Part shown: positions 1-8,624 of the stretch, piece after piece
How the letters are laid out: the number at the start of each line of letters is the position of its first letter
Position numbering within the stretch: position 1 is the stretch's first letter
DNA from: Bacteroidota bacterium
GTDB lineage: Bacteria > Bacteroidota > Bacteroidia > Sphingobacteriales > Sphingobacteriaceae
Direction: 5' to 3'
Length of the DNA stretch: 64,000 bases
Assembly (NCBI GenBank): GCA_018266915.1
Contig: JAFDZM010000097.1
Coordinates: 42,714-106,713 of the forward strand
Notes under the pieces: model-generated
Seen by the model: the letters and a program-made list of their open reading frames with translations, nothing else
The model's database searches: none
What the model was told of the DNA's origin: nothing
Program-made: the position numbers and the translations under genes

Positions 1-752
1 AGATAAAACCACCAGATCGGGTCGGTCAGGAATTTTCCAATGGAGAACGCCCAGGTTTGTTTATAGCCAAGTAATTTCCCCCAGGATATTTTTTCGCCTT
101 CCTGCGCTTGAGCGGTATGATCTGATTCATCAGCATCACTATTGATATAATCCAGTTCGGTTTTGCTGAGGCGTTTCTGACGGGTGGGTATTTCGTAATA
201 GACCAACCATAATACCAACCAGATAACGCCTATTGAACCGGTCAGCACAAAGGCCCAGCGCCAGCCCCAGGCAACAGCAATGAAGGGCACTGTTAGGGGC
301 GCTACAATAGCACCGATGTTAGCCCCAGAGTTGAATACGCCTGTAGCCAGAGCTCTTTCTTTTTTGGGGAACCACTCTGCCACTGTTTTTATAGCTGAAG
401 GGAAATTACCGGCTTCACTCAAACCAAGAGCTGATCTAACGACACCAAATCCAAATGTGCTGTTCACAAACGCGTGACAGACTGCCGAAACGCTCCATAA
501 CAGAGTTGAGAAGAAATAACCCATTTTGGTGCCTAGCCTATCAATCAATCGGCCAGCATACAACAATCCCACCGAATAAGCGATTTTGAAGGCTATTTCA
601 ATATTGGCATAGTCTGCATCGTTCCAGTTGAAATCTTTAGTCAGGTTTGATTTCAGCAGACTAATTACTGCCCTGTCGAGGTAGTTGATGGTGGTGGCAA
701 AAAATATGAGCCCGCAGATTACCCACCTGTAATTTCCTGGTTTCTCATTCAT
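1..752 (-). CDS. MFS transporter, hexuronate (ExuT/ACS) type, C-terminus cut by window edge
   Basis: About 250 N-terminal residues of a major facilitator permease are present; the rest lies beyond the left edge. The start ATG at 752 overlaps the stop of the aldolase gene by 4 bp (ATGA), so translation is probably coupled. The frame begins MNEKPGNYRWVICGLIFFAT and contains INYLDRAVIS in helix 1, the loop GRLIDRLGTKMG (MFS motif A, about residues 61-72), and GLSEAGNFPSAIK in the helix 4 region, all typical of the anion:cation symporter family that includes hexuronate (ExuT) and galactonate carriers. As the last visible gene of uxuA-kdgK-eda it most likely imports glucuronate or galacturonate; the substrate is inferred from context. 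Expected in the inner membrane with 12 helices. Confidence 0.85.
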   Translation of the reverse strand, partial: MNEKPGNYRWVICGLIFFATTINYLDRAVISLLKSNLTKDFNWNDADYANIEIAFKIAYSVGLLYAGRLIDRLGTKMGYFFSTLLWSVSAVCHAFVNSTFGFGVVRSALGLSEAGNFPSAIKTVAEWFPKKERALATGVFNSGANIGAIVAPLTVPFIAVAWGWRWAFVLTGSIGVIWLVLWLVYYEIPTRQKRLSKTELDYINSDADESDHTAQAQEGEKISWGKLLGYKQTWAFSIGKFLTDPIWWFY

Positions 753-1414
753 ATTTGCCTTGCCGAATGGATCAATTGTAAAACATGAACCGTGTTATTG
801 TACAACTCATCATACCGCTGGTTCCACAAAACATCCTTGGTGATCAGCTTACTGCCCATGCCCACCGCACAAACGCCGGCCTTAAACCAGCCGTTAATAT
901 TTTCATAATTCAGGTCGACGCCACCTGTGGGCATAAATAATTGTCCACGGAAAACATCCGAAACAGCACTTACAAACCCCGGACCAACAACATTAGCCGG
1001 GAATATTTTTATTAATGCAACTTTGTGTTGCTGGGCCAGGTGTATCTCGGTTGGTGTCATACACCCGGAGATATATAAACCACCTAATTCATTCACCATA
1101 TCCGCTATCCCTGGATTGATGATTGGGGCAACTATAAAATCAGCACCGGCATTGATATAGCTGTCTGCGTCTTCTTCGGTTTTCACCGTACCGATACCCA
1201 AAAACAGATCCGGCATTTCGGCTTCCTGAACCGATTTTAACACCACAAAATTTTCGAAAGCTTCCTTCGCACGGTTGGTATATTCCATTACACGGACGCC
1301 TGCCCGGTACAGTGTGCGCATAATCTCTGCACTTACATTGGCATCCTCATAAAAATACAAAGGCAACATGCCCTGCTTTATAATGCTGTCCAGTACTGCC
1401 TGTTTTGCTTTCAT
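749..1414 (-). CDS. eda: 2-keto-3-deoxy-6-phosphogluconate (KDPG) aldolase
   Basis: Class I aldolase splitting KDPG into pyruvate and glyceraldehyde-3-phosphate, the last step of uronate breakdown. At 221 aa it has the usual length. Visible residues are the catalytic Glu44 (VMEYTNR), GIGTV at 73-77, the Schiff-base Lys136 in LIKIFPA, and the phosphate-binding PTGGV at 162-166. It follows kdgK by 44 bp and overlaps the transporter gene by 4 bp, so the four genes uxuA-kdgK-eda-MFS appear to form one transcript. It could also act on the galactonate analogue, which sequence alone cannot separate. Confidence 0.95.
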   Translation of the reverse strand: MKAKQAVLDSIIKQGMLPLYFYEDANVSAEIMRTLYRAGVRVMEYTNRAKEAFENFVVLKSVQEAEMPDLFLGIGTVKTEEDADSYINAGADFIVAPIINPGIADMVNELGGLYISGCMTPTEIHLAQQHKVALIKIFPANVVGPGFVSAVSDVFRGQLFMPTGGVDLNYENINGWFKAGVCAVGMGSKLITKDVLWNQRYDELYNNTVHVLQLIHSARQI

Positions 1415-1458
1415 AGTTTAGTATTTGTGATTACCGACACAATCAACTACTCAACCAC

Positions 1459-2496
1459 TTAACCATTCAACTTACTTAAAATTTCCTGGGCCGGTATATT
1501 GGTTGTATCACTTTCTATAAATAGTTTTTCAAAGGCAGCTGCTGTTGCGAACTCCAAAGTCTGCTGCGGATCGAAGTTATTATAAAATCCGTAGATCAGT
1601 CCCGCCATAAAACAATCACCGCTGCCTACTTTATTAACGATCTCTGAAGAACAATATTCGTCCGATGCGTAGAAATCATCGCCGGTATATAAAGCCGCAT
1701 AATAGCTTATTTCTTTTTTCGCATCAAACCTGAATGTATTGGCCACTGCTTTACATTTCGGATACCTTCTTATTAATTCTTCAGAAGTTTTTAAAGCTTC
1801 TTTCAGGTAAATACTCTTTTGTCCTGATTCGTGAATATCCGGCGTAACCGGAATACCCAGCATGGTTTCTACTGCCCATACATTACCCATAATCAGGTCG
1901 CAATACTGCACCAGCCCGGGCATAATTTCATCTGGTTTTTTGCCGTATTGCCAAAGTTTGGAGCGATAATTCAGGTCGACAGATACTATAATATTTTTCC
2001 GTGAAGCGGCTTCCAGCGCCTCCTTACAAACATCAGCTACGTTTTGATTAATAGCCGGACAAATAGCGCTAAAATGAAACCAGCTTACACCTTCAAAATG
2101 CTTTTCCCAATCGATCATTCCCGGTTTTAGTTCTGAAAAAGACGAATGCGCGCGGTCATAAATTAGCGCATCATTTTTCAGGTCTTTTCCTTTGGTCAGG
2201 AAATATAAGCCGAGCCTGTTACCGTGGTAATGCACATCGGACAGATCAATGTTTTGTCCTTCAAGAAAATCTACAATCTGCCGCACCATGCCGTTATTAG
2301 GCAACGCGGTAATATATTTTGATGGGACACCCCAAAGCGCAAGCGCGGTTGCTACGTTTAATTCGGCACCCGCAATAAAAAATGGGAATGAATTTTCTTT
2401 AAGCCAATCGCCGCCTTCATCAGGAGAAATACGCAACAGCAATTCTCCGAATGAAAGAACTTTACCCTGCTTTTGTATTTTCAAAGATTCGCTCAT
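1459..2496 (-). CDS. kdgK: 2-keto-3-deoxygluconate kinase (PfkB family)
   Basis: Ribokinase/PfkB-family sugar kinase, 345 aa, phosphorylating 2-keto-3-deoxygluconate (KDG) to KDPG. It has the N-terminal substrate motif GAELNVATALALWG (about 43-56) and the C-terminal GSGD anion-hole/catalytic motif at 291-294, with Asp294 as the likely base; the family consensus is GAGD, so Ala to Ser is a mild variant. The KDG assignment rests on its position between uxuA (product KDG, only 3 bp upstream) and eda (substrate KDPG, 44 bp downstream). Cytoplasmic. Confidence 0.93.
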   Translation of the reverse strand: MSESLKIQKQGKVLSFGELLLRISPDEGGDWLKENSFPFFIAGAELNVATALALWGVPSKYITALPNNGMVRQIVDFLEGQNIDLSDVHYHGNRLGLYFLTKGKDLKNDALIYDRAHSSFSELKPGMIDWEKHFEGVSWFHFSAICPAINQNVADVCKEALEAASRKNIIVSVDLNYRSKLWQYGKKPDEIMPGLVQYCDLIMGNVWAVETMLGIPVTPDIHESGQKSIYLKEALKTSEELIRRYPKCKAVANTFRFDAKKEISYYAALYTGDDFYASDEYCSSEIVNKVGSGDCFMAGLIYGFYNNFDPQQTLEFATAAAFEKLFIESDTTNIPAQEILSKLNG

Positions 2497-2499
2497 ATA

Positions 2500-3693
2500 T
2501 TATTGATAAAGCGCGTTTTTGATACCCATTTCCAACCCTCTCAACTCAGCAAGGCCCTTAAGGCGACCGATTGCTGAATAACCCGGGAAAGTATCATAAT
2601 TAAAGTCATCGAGTAATTTATGCCCGTGATCCGGGCGCATTGGTATGGCGACATCGGTACGCCCGCTATCTTCCCTGTTTTTCTGTTCTTCCAAAACGGC
2701 TTTCATCACGGCATACATATTAGTGCTGCCATTTAAGTGGTCTGCTTCATAAAAGCTTCCGTCATCCTCACGTTGCACATTACGCAAATGCAGAAAATGG
2801 ATATGCTTGCCCAATCTGTTAATCATTGCAGGCAGATCGTTATCCCCTCTTGCACCTAATGAGCCCGTGCAAAAAGTAAGTCCATTGCTTACAGATGGCG
2901 CTGCATTGACCACATCCAGCAGATCATTTTCAGTGGATACTACCCTCGGCAAACCCAAAATCGGGAATGGTGGATCATCCGGATGAATACACATCCTGAT
3001 GCCTAATTTTTCAGCATCAGGTATAATAGCCTGTAAAAACCAGGCAAGATTTTGCTTTAATTGATCAGCATCAATGCCTTTATATTTTTCCAGGTGCCCT
3101 TTAAATTGATCTAAGGTCAACACATCCTTAGTACCCGGCAAACCGGCCATGACATTGGTGATCAACTGTTTCTTTTGTTCGGCAGTAAGGCTATCTAAAT
3201 AAGCTTTAGCCTTTTGTTGTTGATCCGGAGTAAAGTCTTTATAAGCTCCTTCGCGCTCCAAAATATAAAGATCAAACGCGGCCATAGCAGAAGCATGGAA
3301 TCGCAATGCCGATGCACCGTTTGGTAAACGGTGATCAATATCAGTGCGTGTCCAATCCAGCACGGGCATAAAATTGTAGCATACAGTTTTTATACCGGCT
3401 TCTGATAGATTCTTTAAAGTCTCAATGTATTTTTCGGCATATTGCTCACGATCTGTGCTTGCGGTTTTGATATTCTCGTGAATATTCACGCTTTCCACCA
3501 CCGACCAGGTTAAACCTGCGGCCTGGATAAAATTCTTTCTCTTTTCAATCTCCTCTGTCGACCATACTTCGCCACTTGGAATATGATGTAAGGCGTTCAC
3601 CACGCCGGTTGCGCCGGTTTGTCGCACAGCGGTCAAAGTTACAGGGTCGGATGGGCCGTACCACCGGAAGGTTTGTTCAAGATTACTAAACAT
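2500..3693 (-). CDS. uxuA: mannonate dehydratase
   Basis: Converts D-mannonate to 2-keto-3-deoxygluconate plus water, in the glucuronate branch of uronate catabolism. The 397-aa protein begins with FRWYGPSDPVTLTAVRQTGA and TGVVNALHHIPSGEVW, hallmarks of the UxuA family, and has CIHPDDPPFPILGLPRVV at about 236-253 with His and Asp in the metal-site region; the C-terminus has PMRPDHGHKLLDD, also characteristic. It is the first gene of the uxuA-kdgK-eda-MFS unit, which starts after a strong terminator. UxaC and UxuB, which make mannonate from glucuronate, are not in the window. Confidence 0.96.
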   Translation of the reverse strand: MFSNLEQTFRWYGPSDPVTLTAVRQTGATGVVNALHHIPSGEVWSTEEIEKRKNFIQAAGLTWSVVESVNIHENIKTASTDREQYAEKYIETLKNLSEAGIKTVCYNFMPVLDWTRTDIDHRLPNGASALRFHASAMAAFDLYILEREGAYKDFTPDQQQKAKAYLDSLTAEQKKQLITNVMAGLPGTKDVLTLDQFKGHLEKYKGIDADQLKQNLAWFLQAIIPDAEKLGIRMCIHPDDPPFPILGLPRVVSTENDLLDVVNAAPSVSNGLTFCTGSLGARGDNDLPAMINRLGKHIHFLHLRNVQREDDGSFYEADHLNGSTNMYAVMKAVLEEQKNREDSGRTDVAIPMRPDHGHKLLDDFNYDTFPGYSAIGRLKGLAELRGLEMGIKNALYQ

Positions 3694-3777
3694 CAGGCAG
3701 ATGGGTTATAAATTCAGCGCTTAAAGTTAAAATTAATTGCAGATAAATTTGATCTGTTCAGTAGATTACTTGTTGAC

Positions 3778-3811
3778 AAAAAAGCGATGGTGTTTTGACC
3801 ATCGCTTTTTT
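3778..3811 (-). terminator. intrinsic terminator after the xylose operon
   Basis: A perfect 14-bp stem (AAAAAAGCGATGGT pairing with ACCATCGCTTTTTT) with a 6-nt loop lies 12 bp beyond the symporter stop codon. It has a T run on either strand, so it could work in both directions. It separates the xylBA-symporter transcript from uxuA, which therefore needs its own promoter in the 84 bp before its start; I found no clear TAnnTTTG there on the minus strand. Confidence 0.9.
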
Positions 3812-3823
3812 GTTTAAGTCTTC

Positions 3824-5509
3824 TTACCAGAAGAGCGTATAAAGTGCTGTTAGAATACCGCCAATAATAAGTGCACCAACGGCAAAGCCATTTGATACCT
3901 TAAACATTTTGGTATCTACCTCGAGGCCATGTGAGCGATCGCCGCGTGGGTTTTCGATATTTGAAATAATCCACATACCGATAATACATATCACGAATAC
4001 GATACCCATGCGATCAAGGAATGGAATTTCATACAGTTGCGTTTTTCCGTCAGACTGGGTCACCAATGTAGAGAAACCTATGCCTTTCAAAAACGCAAGA
4101 TCCATGAATTTCGGCAATACCTTAAATATCACGGACATTATAAAGCCTCCGATTGTTGCAAATAAAGCCGCGTTGGAAGTGGTCTTTTTCCAGAAAAATC
4201 CAAGGATAAACATGGCAAAAATACCCGGAGATACGAAGCCTGTGTATTCTTGTATAAACTGGAAGCCGCCTTTCTTGTCGATTCCCAAAAATGGTGAAAT
4301 AATGATGCCTAATATCATTGCCACTACAACTGCCACTTTTCCCGTAACTACCAGTTGATGATCGGTCGCCTCTGGTTTGATTTTCTTTTTATAGATATCG
4401 AGGGTAAATATCGTTGCGATACTGTTGGCCTTACCTGCCAGAGACGCCACGACAGCAGCAGTCAAAGCAGCAAATGACAGGCCTTTAAACCATGGCGGTA
4501 ACAAGTTAAGTAATGATGGATAAGCATTATCCGGGTTAACTTCGCCGTTTACCATCATTTGTGAATGGAATACATTTTCCTTGTATAATATGAACGCTGC
4601 GATACCGGGCAATACAACAATAACAGGCATTAATAATTTTAAGAAAGCTGCAAATAAAATACCGCTGCGGGCAGTTTTCAGGTCAGCACCCAAAGCGCGC
4701 TGGGTAATGTATTGGTTACAGCCCCAATAGTTCAGATTAGTAATCCACAAACCGCCTAGTAATACGGTCAGACCCGGAAGATCGGCATAATGAGAGTTAT
4801 CCCGTTTGAAGATCATTTCAAAGTGATCGGCCGCATGTTCTTTCATCAGTTTTAAACCGTTTACAAGACCGGGAGACCCAAAATGCTCTGCAACCTGTGT
4901 TACTGCAATATAGGTAGTCACAAGGCCACCCAATATCAAAAAGAATACCTGGATAACGTCAGTGTAACCAATCACCTTCATTCCACCCAGCGTAATGATA
5001 ACTGCAAAAATGGCCAATCCCCATATACAAACCTGGAAGTTTATGCCCGATATACCGTGAACCGCAATAGCTCCCAAGTAAAGTATCGACGTCAAGTTTA
5101 CGATGATATAGAGCAACAACCAGAATACCGCCATGATCATCGCCACTGTGCCGTTGTACCTCTGACTCAGGAACTGTGGCATCGTGAATATCCTATTTTT
5201 AAGATATACCGGTATAAAAAATATCGCTACAAGCACCAATGTGGCTGCGGCCATCCATTCATAGGCTGATATAGCGAGACCCATTGAAAACCCTGAACCG
5301 CTCATACCTACCATCTGCTCGGCAGAGATGTTTGATGCGATCAATGATGCACCAATTGCCCACCAGGTTAGAGAACCTTCGGCTAAAAAATAATCTTTTG
5401 AAGTAGCATCGGCGTTATGTTTACGTCTGTATACCCAGTAGCCGTAGCAAGCAACGATTATAAAGTATATCACAAATACGATATAATCGCCATTGGTTAA
5501 AGTGTGCAT
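3824..5509 (-). CDS. sodium/sugar symporter (SSS/SGLT family), probably xylose
   Basis: A 561-aa inner-membrane protein with about 14 predicted helices. The segment SLIASNISAEQMVGMSGSG (about 55-73) matches the sugar/Na+-binding helix of vSGLT-type transporters, and EWMAAATL (about 84-91) carries the Glu that contacts sugar in that family. The first residues, MHTLTNGDYIVFVIYFIIV, form the extra N-terminal helix of SGLT members. It sits 54 bp behind xylA in the xylB-xylA-symporter operon, so D-xylose uptake is the likely job; glucose or galactose cannot be excluded from sequence. Confidence 0.88.
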   Translation of the reverse strand: MHTLTNGDYIVFVIYFIIVACYGYWVYRRKHNADATSKDYFLAEGSLTWWAIGASLIASNISAEQMVGMSGSGFSMGLAISAYEWMAAATLVLVAIFFIPVYLKNRIFTMPQFLSQRYNGTVAMIMAVFWLLLYIIVNLTSILYLGAIAVHGISGINFQVCIWGLAIFAVIITLGGMKVIGYTDVIQVFFLILGGLVTTYIAVTQVAEHFGSPGLVNGLKLMKEHAADHFEMIFKRDNSHYADLPGLTVLLGGLWITNLNYWGCNQYITQRALGADLKTARSGILFAAFLKLLMPVIVVLPGIAAFILYKENVFHSQMMVNGEVNPDNAYPSLLNLLPPWFKGLSFAALTAAVVASLAGKANSIATIFTLDIYKKKIKPEATDHQLVVTGKVAVVVAMILGIIISPFLGIDKKGGFQFIQEYTGFVSPGIFAMFILGFFWKKTTSNAALFATIGGFIMSVIFKVLPKFMDLAFLKGIGFSTLVTQSDGKTQLYEIPFLDRMGIVFVICIIGMWIISNIENPRGDRSHGLEVDTKMFKVSNGFAVGALIIGGILTALYTLFW

Positions 5510-5563
5510 TTAATTCAGGTTTTAGTTTAGTATTGGTTTATATGTTAACTTGACAATTATAAA

Positions 5564-6889
5564 TTATATATATCGATTTATCAAATTTTCGAGATATTCT
5601 TGTCTGCCGCTCAATGTTTTAGGTTCACCGTTAGCTACAGCATAATCTCTTAACTCCTCCAGGCTCACTTTACCTTCTTCAAAAGCTTTGCCTGTGCCAC
5701 TGTCATATGACGCATAACGGTCTTTCCTTACTTTTTTATAGTCTGATTTTTGAAGTATCTGATCAGCTATGACAAGCGCTCTGGCAAAAATGTCCATACC
5801 GCCAATATGCGCGTAGAACAAGTCAGCAGGATCAGTTGAGTTTCTGCGGATTTTCGCATCGAAATTGATGCCACCACCTGCAAAACCACCTGCTTCCAGT
5901 ATGATCAGCATATATTCCACCACTTCGTTAATATTGTTCGGGAACTGATCGGTATCCCATCCGTTTTGTGCGTCACCGCGGTTAGCATCGATGGAGCCTA
6001 ATAAACCGGCATCGGCAGCTACCTGCAGGTCGTGCTGGAAGGTATGACCCGCCAAAGTAGCATGGTTCACCTCAAGGTTCAGTTTCATGTCCTTCATCAA
6101 ATCGTATTTTTGCAAAAAGCCCAATACTGTTGCCGCATCGTAATCATATTGGTGCTTGGTTGGCTCACAAGGTTTTGGCTCGATAAAGAAAGTTCCCTTG
6201 AAACCTTGTTTACGTGCGTAGGCTATCGAAGCATGTAAAAATTGAGCCAAATGCTCCTGCTCACGTTTCATGTCGGTATTCAACAGGGTCATATAGCCTT
6301 CGCGGCCTCCCCAGAATACATAATTCTCACCACCTAAAGCAATGGTGGCATCCAAAGCAGCCTTAACTTGAGCAGCAGCATGAGTAAGCACATGAAAATC
6401 GGGATTGGTAGCCGCGCCGTTCATATATCTGCGATGAGAAAATAAATTGGCCGTCCCCCAAAGTAATTTTACACCGCTGGCAGCTTGCTTTTGTTTGGCG
6501 TAATCAACCATGGCCTGCAAACGGCGGTCATTTTCTTTTATATCATTGGTATAATCAACCACATCCACATCATGGAAGCAATAGTATGGTAAATTCATTT
6601 TGGTGATGAACTCAAAAGCCGCATCCATTTTATCTTTTGCGCGTTCAACGGCATCAGCTTTCTCATCCCAGGCGAAAAGATGGGTAGGTCCGCCAAACGG
6701 ATCTGCCCCTGAGCCGCAGAACGAATGCCAGTAAGCGCAAGCAAACCGCAGATGATCTTTCATCGATTTTCCGGCTACTACCTTATCGGCATCATACCAG
6801 CGGAATGCCAGCGGGTTATCACTTTGCGGGCCTTCGTATTTTACCTGGCCTATTCCTTTAAAAAATTCCTTTTCTCCTGTAAGTATCAT
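5564..6889 (-). CDS. xylA: xylose isomerase
   Basis: Converts D-xylose to D-xylulose in the cytoplasm. The length, 441 aa, is that of class II xylose isomerases. Visible family motifs are YYCFHDVDV (catalytic His106 and Asp109), FIEPKPCEPTKHQYDYD (metal-ligand Glu and the Lys that shields it), NLEVNHATLAGHTFQHDL, and SIDANRGDAQNGWDTDQFP with metal-binding Asp residues. It is 26 bp behind xylB; that gap is filled by an octamer array ending 1 bp before the ATG. There is no recognisable Shine-Dalgarno site. Confidence 0.98.
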   Translation of the reverse strand: MILTGEKEFFKGIGQVKYEGPQSDNPLAFRWYDADKVVAGKSMKDHLRFACAYWHSFCGSGADPFGGPTHLFAWDEKADAVERAKDKMDAAFEFITKMNLPYYCFHDVDVVDYTNDIKENDRRLQAMVDYAKQKQAASGVKLLWGTANLFSHRRYMNGAATNPDFHVLTHAAAQVKAALDATIALGGENYVFWGGREGYMTLLNTDMKREQEHLAQFLHASIAYARKQGFKGTFFIEPKPCEPTKHQYDYDAATVLGFLQKYDLMKDMKLNLEVNHATLAGHTFQHDLQVAADAGLLGSIDANRGDAQNGWDTDQFPNNINEVVEYMLIILEAGGFAGGGINFDAKIRRNSTDPADLFYAHIGGMDIFARALVIADQILQKSDYKKVRKDRYASYDSGTGKAFEEGKVSLEELRDYAVANGEPKTLSGRQEYLENLINRYI

Positions 6890-6925
6890 AATTAGTGAAT
6901 GATTGAATTAGTGAATTAGTGATTG
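6889..6925. repeat. octamer array ATTCACTA in the xylB-xylA gap
   Basis: On the minus strand the gap reads as imperfect tandem copies of ATTCACTA/ATTCAATC. It overlaps the last codons of xylB and runs up to the xylA start codon. The final TCATTCACTAATT just before the ATG is the same as the sequence before the DUF1501 gene near 37391. Function unknown. Confidence 0.6.
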
Positions 6926-8403
6926 ATGTCTTTTAGCTGAGTTTCGAGTAATGATTTCCAATCCTGGTAAACAGGTTCAAACTTATTTCCAGATGGTTCT
7001 ACAACTTTTATTTTTTGCATTCCGGCAAAGGCTTCCTTTGGTGATGCATAAATTCCCGAACCTATTCCCGCACCCAAAGCTGCTCCTGTGCTGCCATCAT
7101 TATTGTAAAGCTCTACAGGCACGCCCGTCGCGTTGACAAAACAATTGGTAAATAATTCGCTCAGGAACAGGTTGGCATAGCCTGCCCGTATAACAGAAGG
7201 ATTCATACCGTTACTACGCATAATATCCAGTCCGTACCTGAACGCACAGGCAATACCTTCATGAACTGCCCTTAAAATATGTGCCTGGCTGTGAAGGTTA
7301 AAATCGATATGATGCATTTGCGAACCTATCGGCTTGTTGCAAAGCATACGTTCAGTGCCGTTACCAAATGGCAAAATCCGCAGGCCATAACTACCCAAAG
7401 GTGCATCGGCCGCCTTTTCATTCATTTGCGAATAGCTTAAAGTTGATCCAAAAACACTTCTTATCCAGCTATACAGTCTGCCTGTACCATTGATGCAGAG
7501 CAGAACGCCCAACCGCTTTTGTCGCTCAGTATAGTTTACGTGGGCAAAAGTGTTCACCCTTGATTGCGGATCATAAGCCAGTTTATCGCTTACTCCATAG
7601 ATCACGCCCGAAGTTCCTGCTGTTGCAGCTACTTCGCCGGGGTTCAATACATTTAGTGAAAGTGCATTATTGGGTTGATCACCTGCTTTATAGGTGATAG
7701 GGATACCTGCCTTTAACCTTAATTTCTCAGCAACCGATCTGGACAAAGTCCCATGATTGGAAAACACCGGCTTTACAACCGGGAACAGGCTTTTGCTGAA
7801 TCCAAAATATTTAAGCACGTCAGTCGAAATGCTATCGCTTACAAAATCATAAAAGATACCTTCCGATAATGCTGAAACCGAAGTAGTAATATCACCCGAA
7901 AGCTTCATGGCTATAAAATCCCCGGGCAGCATGATCTTATCGATCTGCTCATAAACTGCCGGTTCGTTTGCTTTTACCCAGGCCAATTTGGATGCGGTAA
8001 AATTCCCTGGTGAATTAAGCAGGTGTTTCAGGCTCTTCTTTTCTCCAATGGCTTCGAACGCCTTGTTGCCAATATCAACCGCACGGCTATCGCACCAGAT
8101 AATGCTATCGCGAAGCACATGCTGATTTTTATCCACCAATACCAAACCATGCATCTGGTAAGCAATACCGATGGCTGAAATATCGTGTGGATTGTATTTG
8201 CCACTATTATTACAAAGCTGTATGGCATGCTGCAATTGCTGCCACCACATATCGGGCGATTGCTCGGCCCAACCGGGTTGATGCGCTATTATCGGGCTTT
8301 CGGTGTCCGGGTATTGCGCAGCGGCTATGGCAGTTTGCGTAGCCGAATCAACAACGGTTACCTTAACAGACGATGTTCCAATATCAATGCCCAACAAAAG
8401 CAT
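6916..8403 (-). CDS. xylB: xylulokinase (FGGY family)
   Basis: Phosphorylates D-xylulose to xylulose-5-phosphate for the pentose phosphate pathway. The 495-aa protein starts MLLLGIDIGTSSVKVTVVD (ATP/phosphate-binding motif), has the substrate-region motif GWAEQSPDMWW at 44-54, the catalytic Asp242 in AGDQ, and GEVAATAGTSGVIYGV after it (adenosine-binding part). It is the first gene of xylB-xylA-symporter, downstream of a candidate -7 box at 8525-8532. No AraC-, LacI- or Nudix-type xylose regulator adjoins the operon within this window. Confidence 0.96.
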   Translation of the reverse strand: MLLLGIDIGTSSVKVTVVDSATQTAIAAAQYPDTESPIIAHQPGWAEQSPDMWWQQLQHAIQLCNNSGKYNPHDISAIGIAYQMHGLVLVDKNQHVLRDSIIWCDSRAVDIGNKAFEAIGEKKSLKHLLNSPGNFTASKLAWVKANEPAVYEQIDKIMLPGDFIAMKLSGDITTSVSALSEGIFYDFVSDSISTDVLKYFGFSKSLFPVVKPVFSNHGTLSRSVAEKLRLKAGIPITYKAGDQPNNALSLNVLNPGEVAATAGTSGVIYGVSDKLAYDPQSRVNTFAHVNYTERQKRLGVLLCINGTGRLYSWIRSVFGSTLSYSQMNEKAADAPLGSYGLRILPFGNGTERMLCNKPIGSQMHHIDFNLHSQAHILRAVHEGIACAFRYGLDIMRSNGMNPSVIRAGYANLFLSELFTNCFVNATGVPVELYNNDGSTGAALGAGIGSGIYASPKEAFAGMQKIKVVEPSGNKFEPVYQDWKSLLETQLKDINH

Positions 8404-8524
8404 ATTGAGTAAGCGGTTATAATGGTTTATAGAGCCAACTAATTTAAATTTTTTTTATTGCCTCTGTATTAATTTAATTCAGGTTTTCGCGGTTATAAAT
8501 GTAAAAATAACACTTATAAAATAT

Positions 8525-8532
8525 CAAATTTA
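8525..8532 (-). promoter_or_regulatory. candidate -7 box (TAAATTTG) of the xyl operon
   Basis: Reading the minus strand, TAAATTTG fits the Bacteroidota consensus TAnnTTTG and lies about 120 bp before the xylB start. No TTG is found at the usual 19-20 bp further upstream, so only half of the promoter is supported. The 221-bp gap also holds the clC terminator and A/T-rich sequence. Confidence 0.4.
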
Positions 8533-8564
8533 TTTTCAATAATAATTTTGGATAGCCTGAAAAC

Positions 8565-8590
8565 AAAAAAAGCCCCCTGTCCTGGAAGGC
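8565..8590 (-). terminator. probable terminator of the ClC gene
   Basis: On the minus strand GCCTTC pairs with GGGGGC (including two G-T pairs) around a short loop and is followed by seven T. It lies about 35 bp beyond the ClC stop codon and upstream of the xyl promoter region. Confidence 0.5.
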
Positions 8591-8624
8591 ATTTTCTTAT
8601 TAATCAAGGTAACTGTAGAATCGT

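Noticed and set aside
3744..3751. Plus-strand TAAATTTG upstream of uxuA taken as its promoter
   Set aside because: It faces away from uxuA, which is on the minus strand; no gene lies downstream in that direction.
3909..4358. 149-codon plus-strand frame inside the symporter gene, and similar long antisense frames (for example 4883-5269, 12206-12565, 24316-24750)
   Set aside because: They lie wholly opposite clear genes with strong family matches and show no recognisable protein features.
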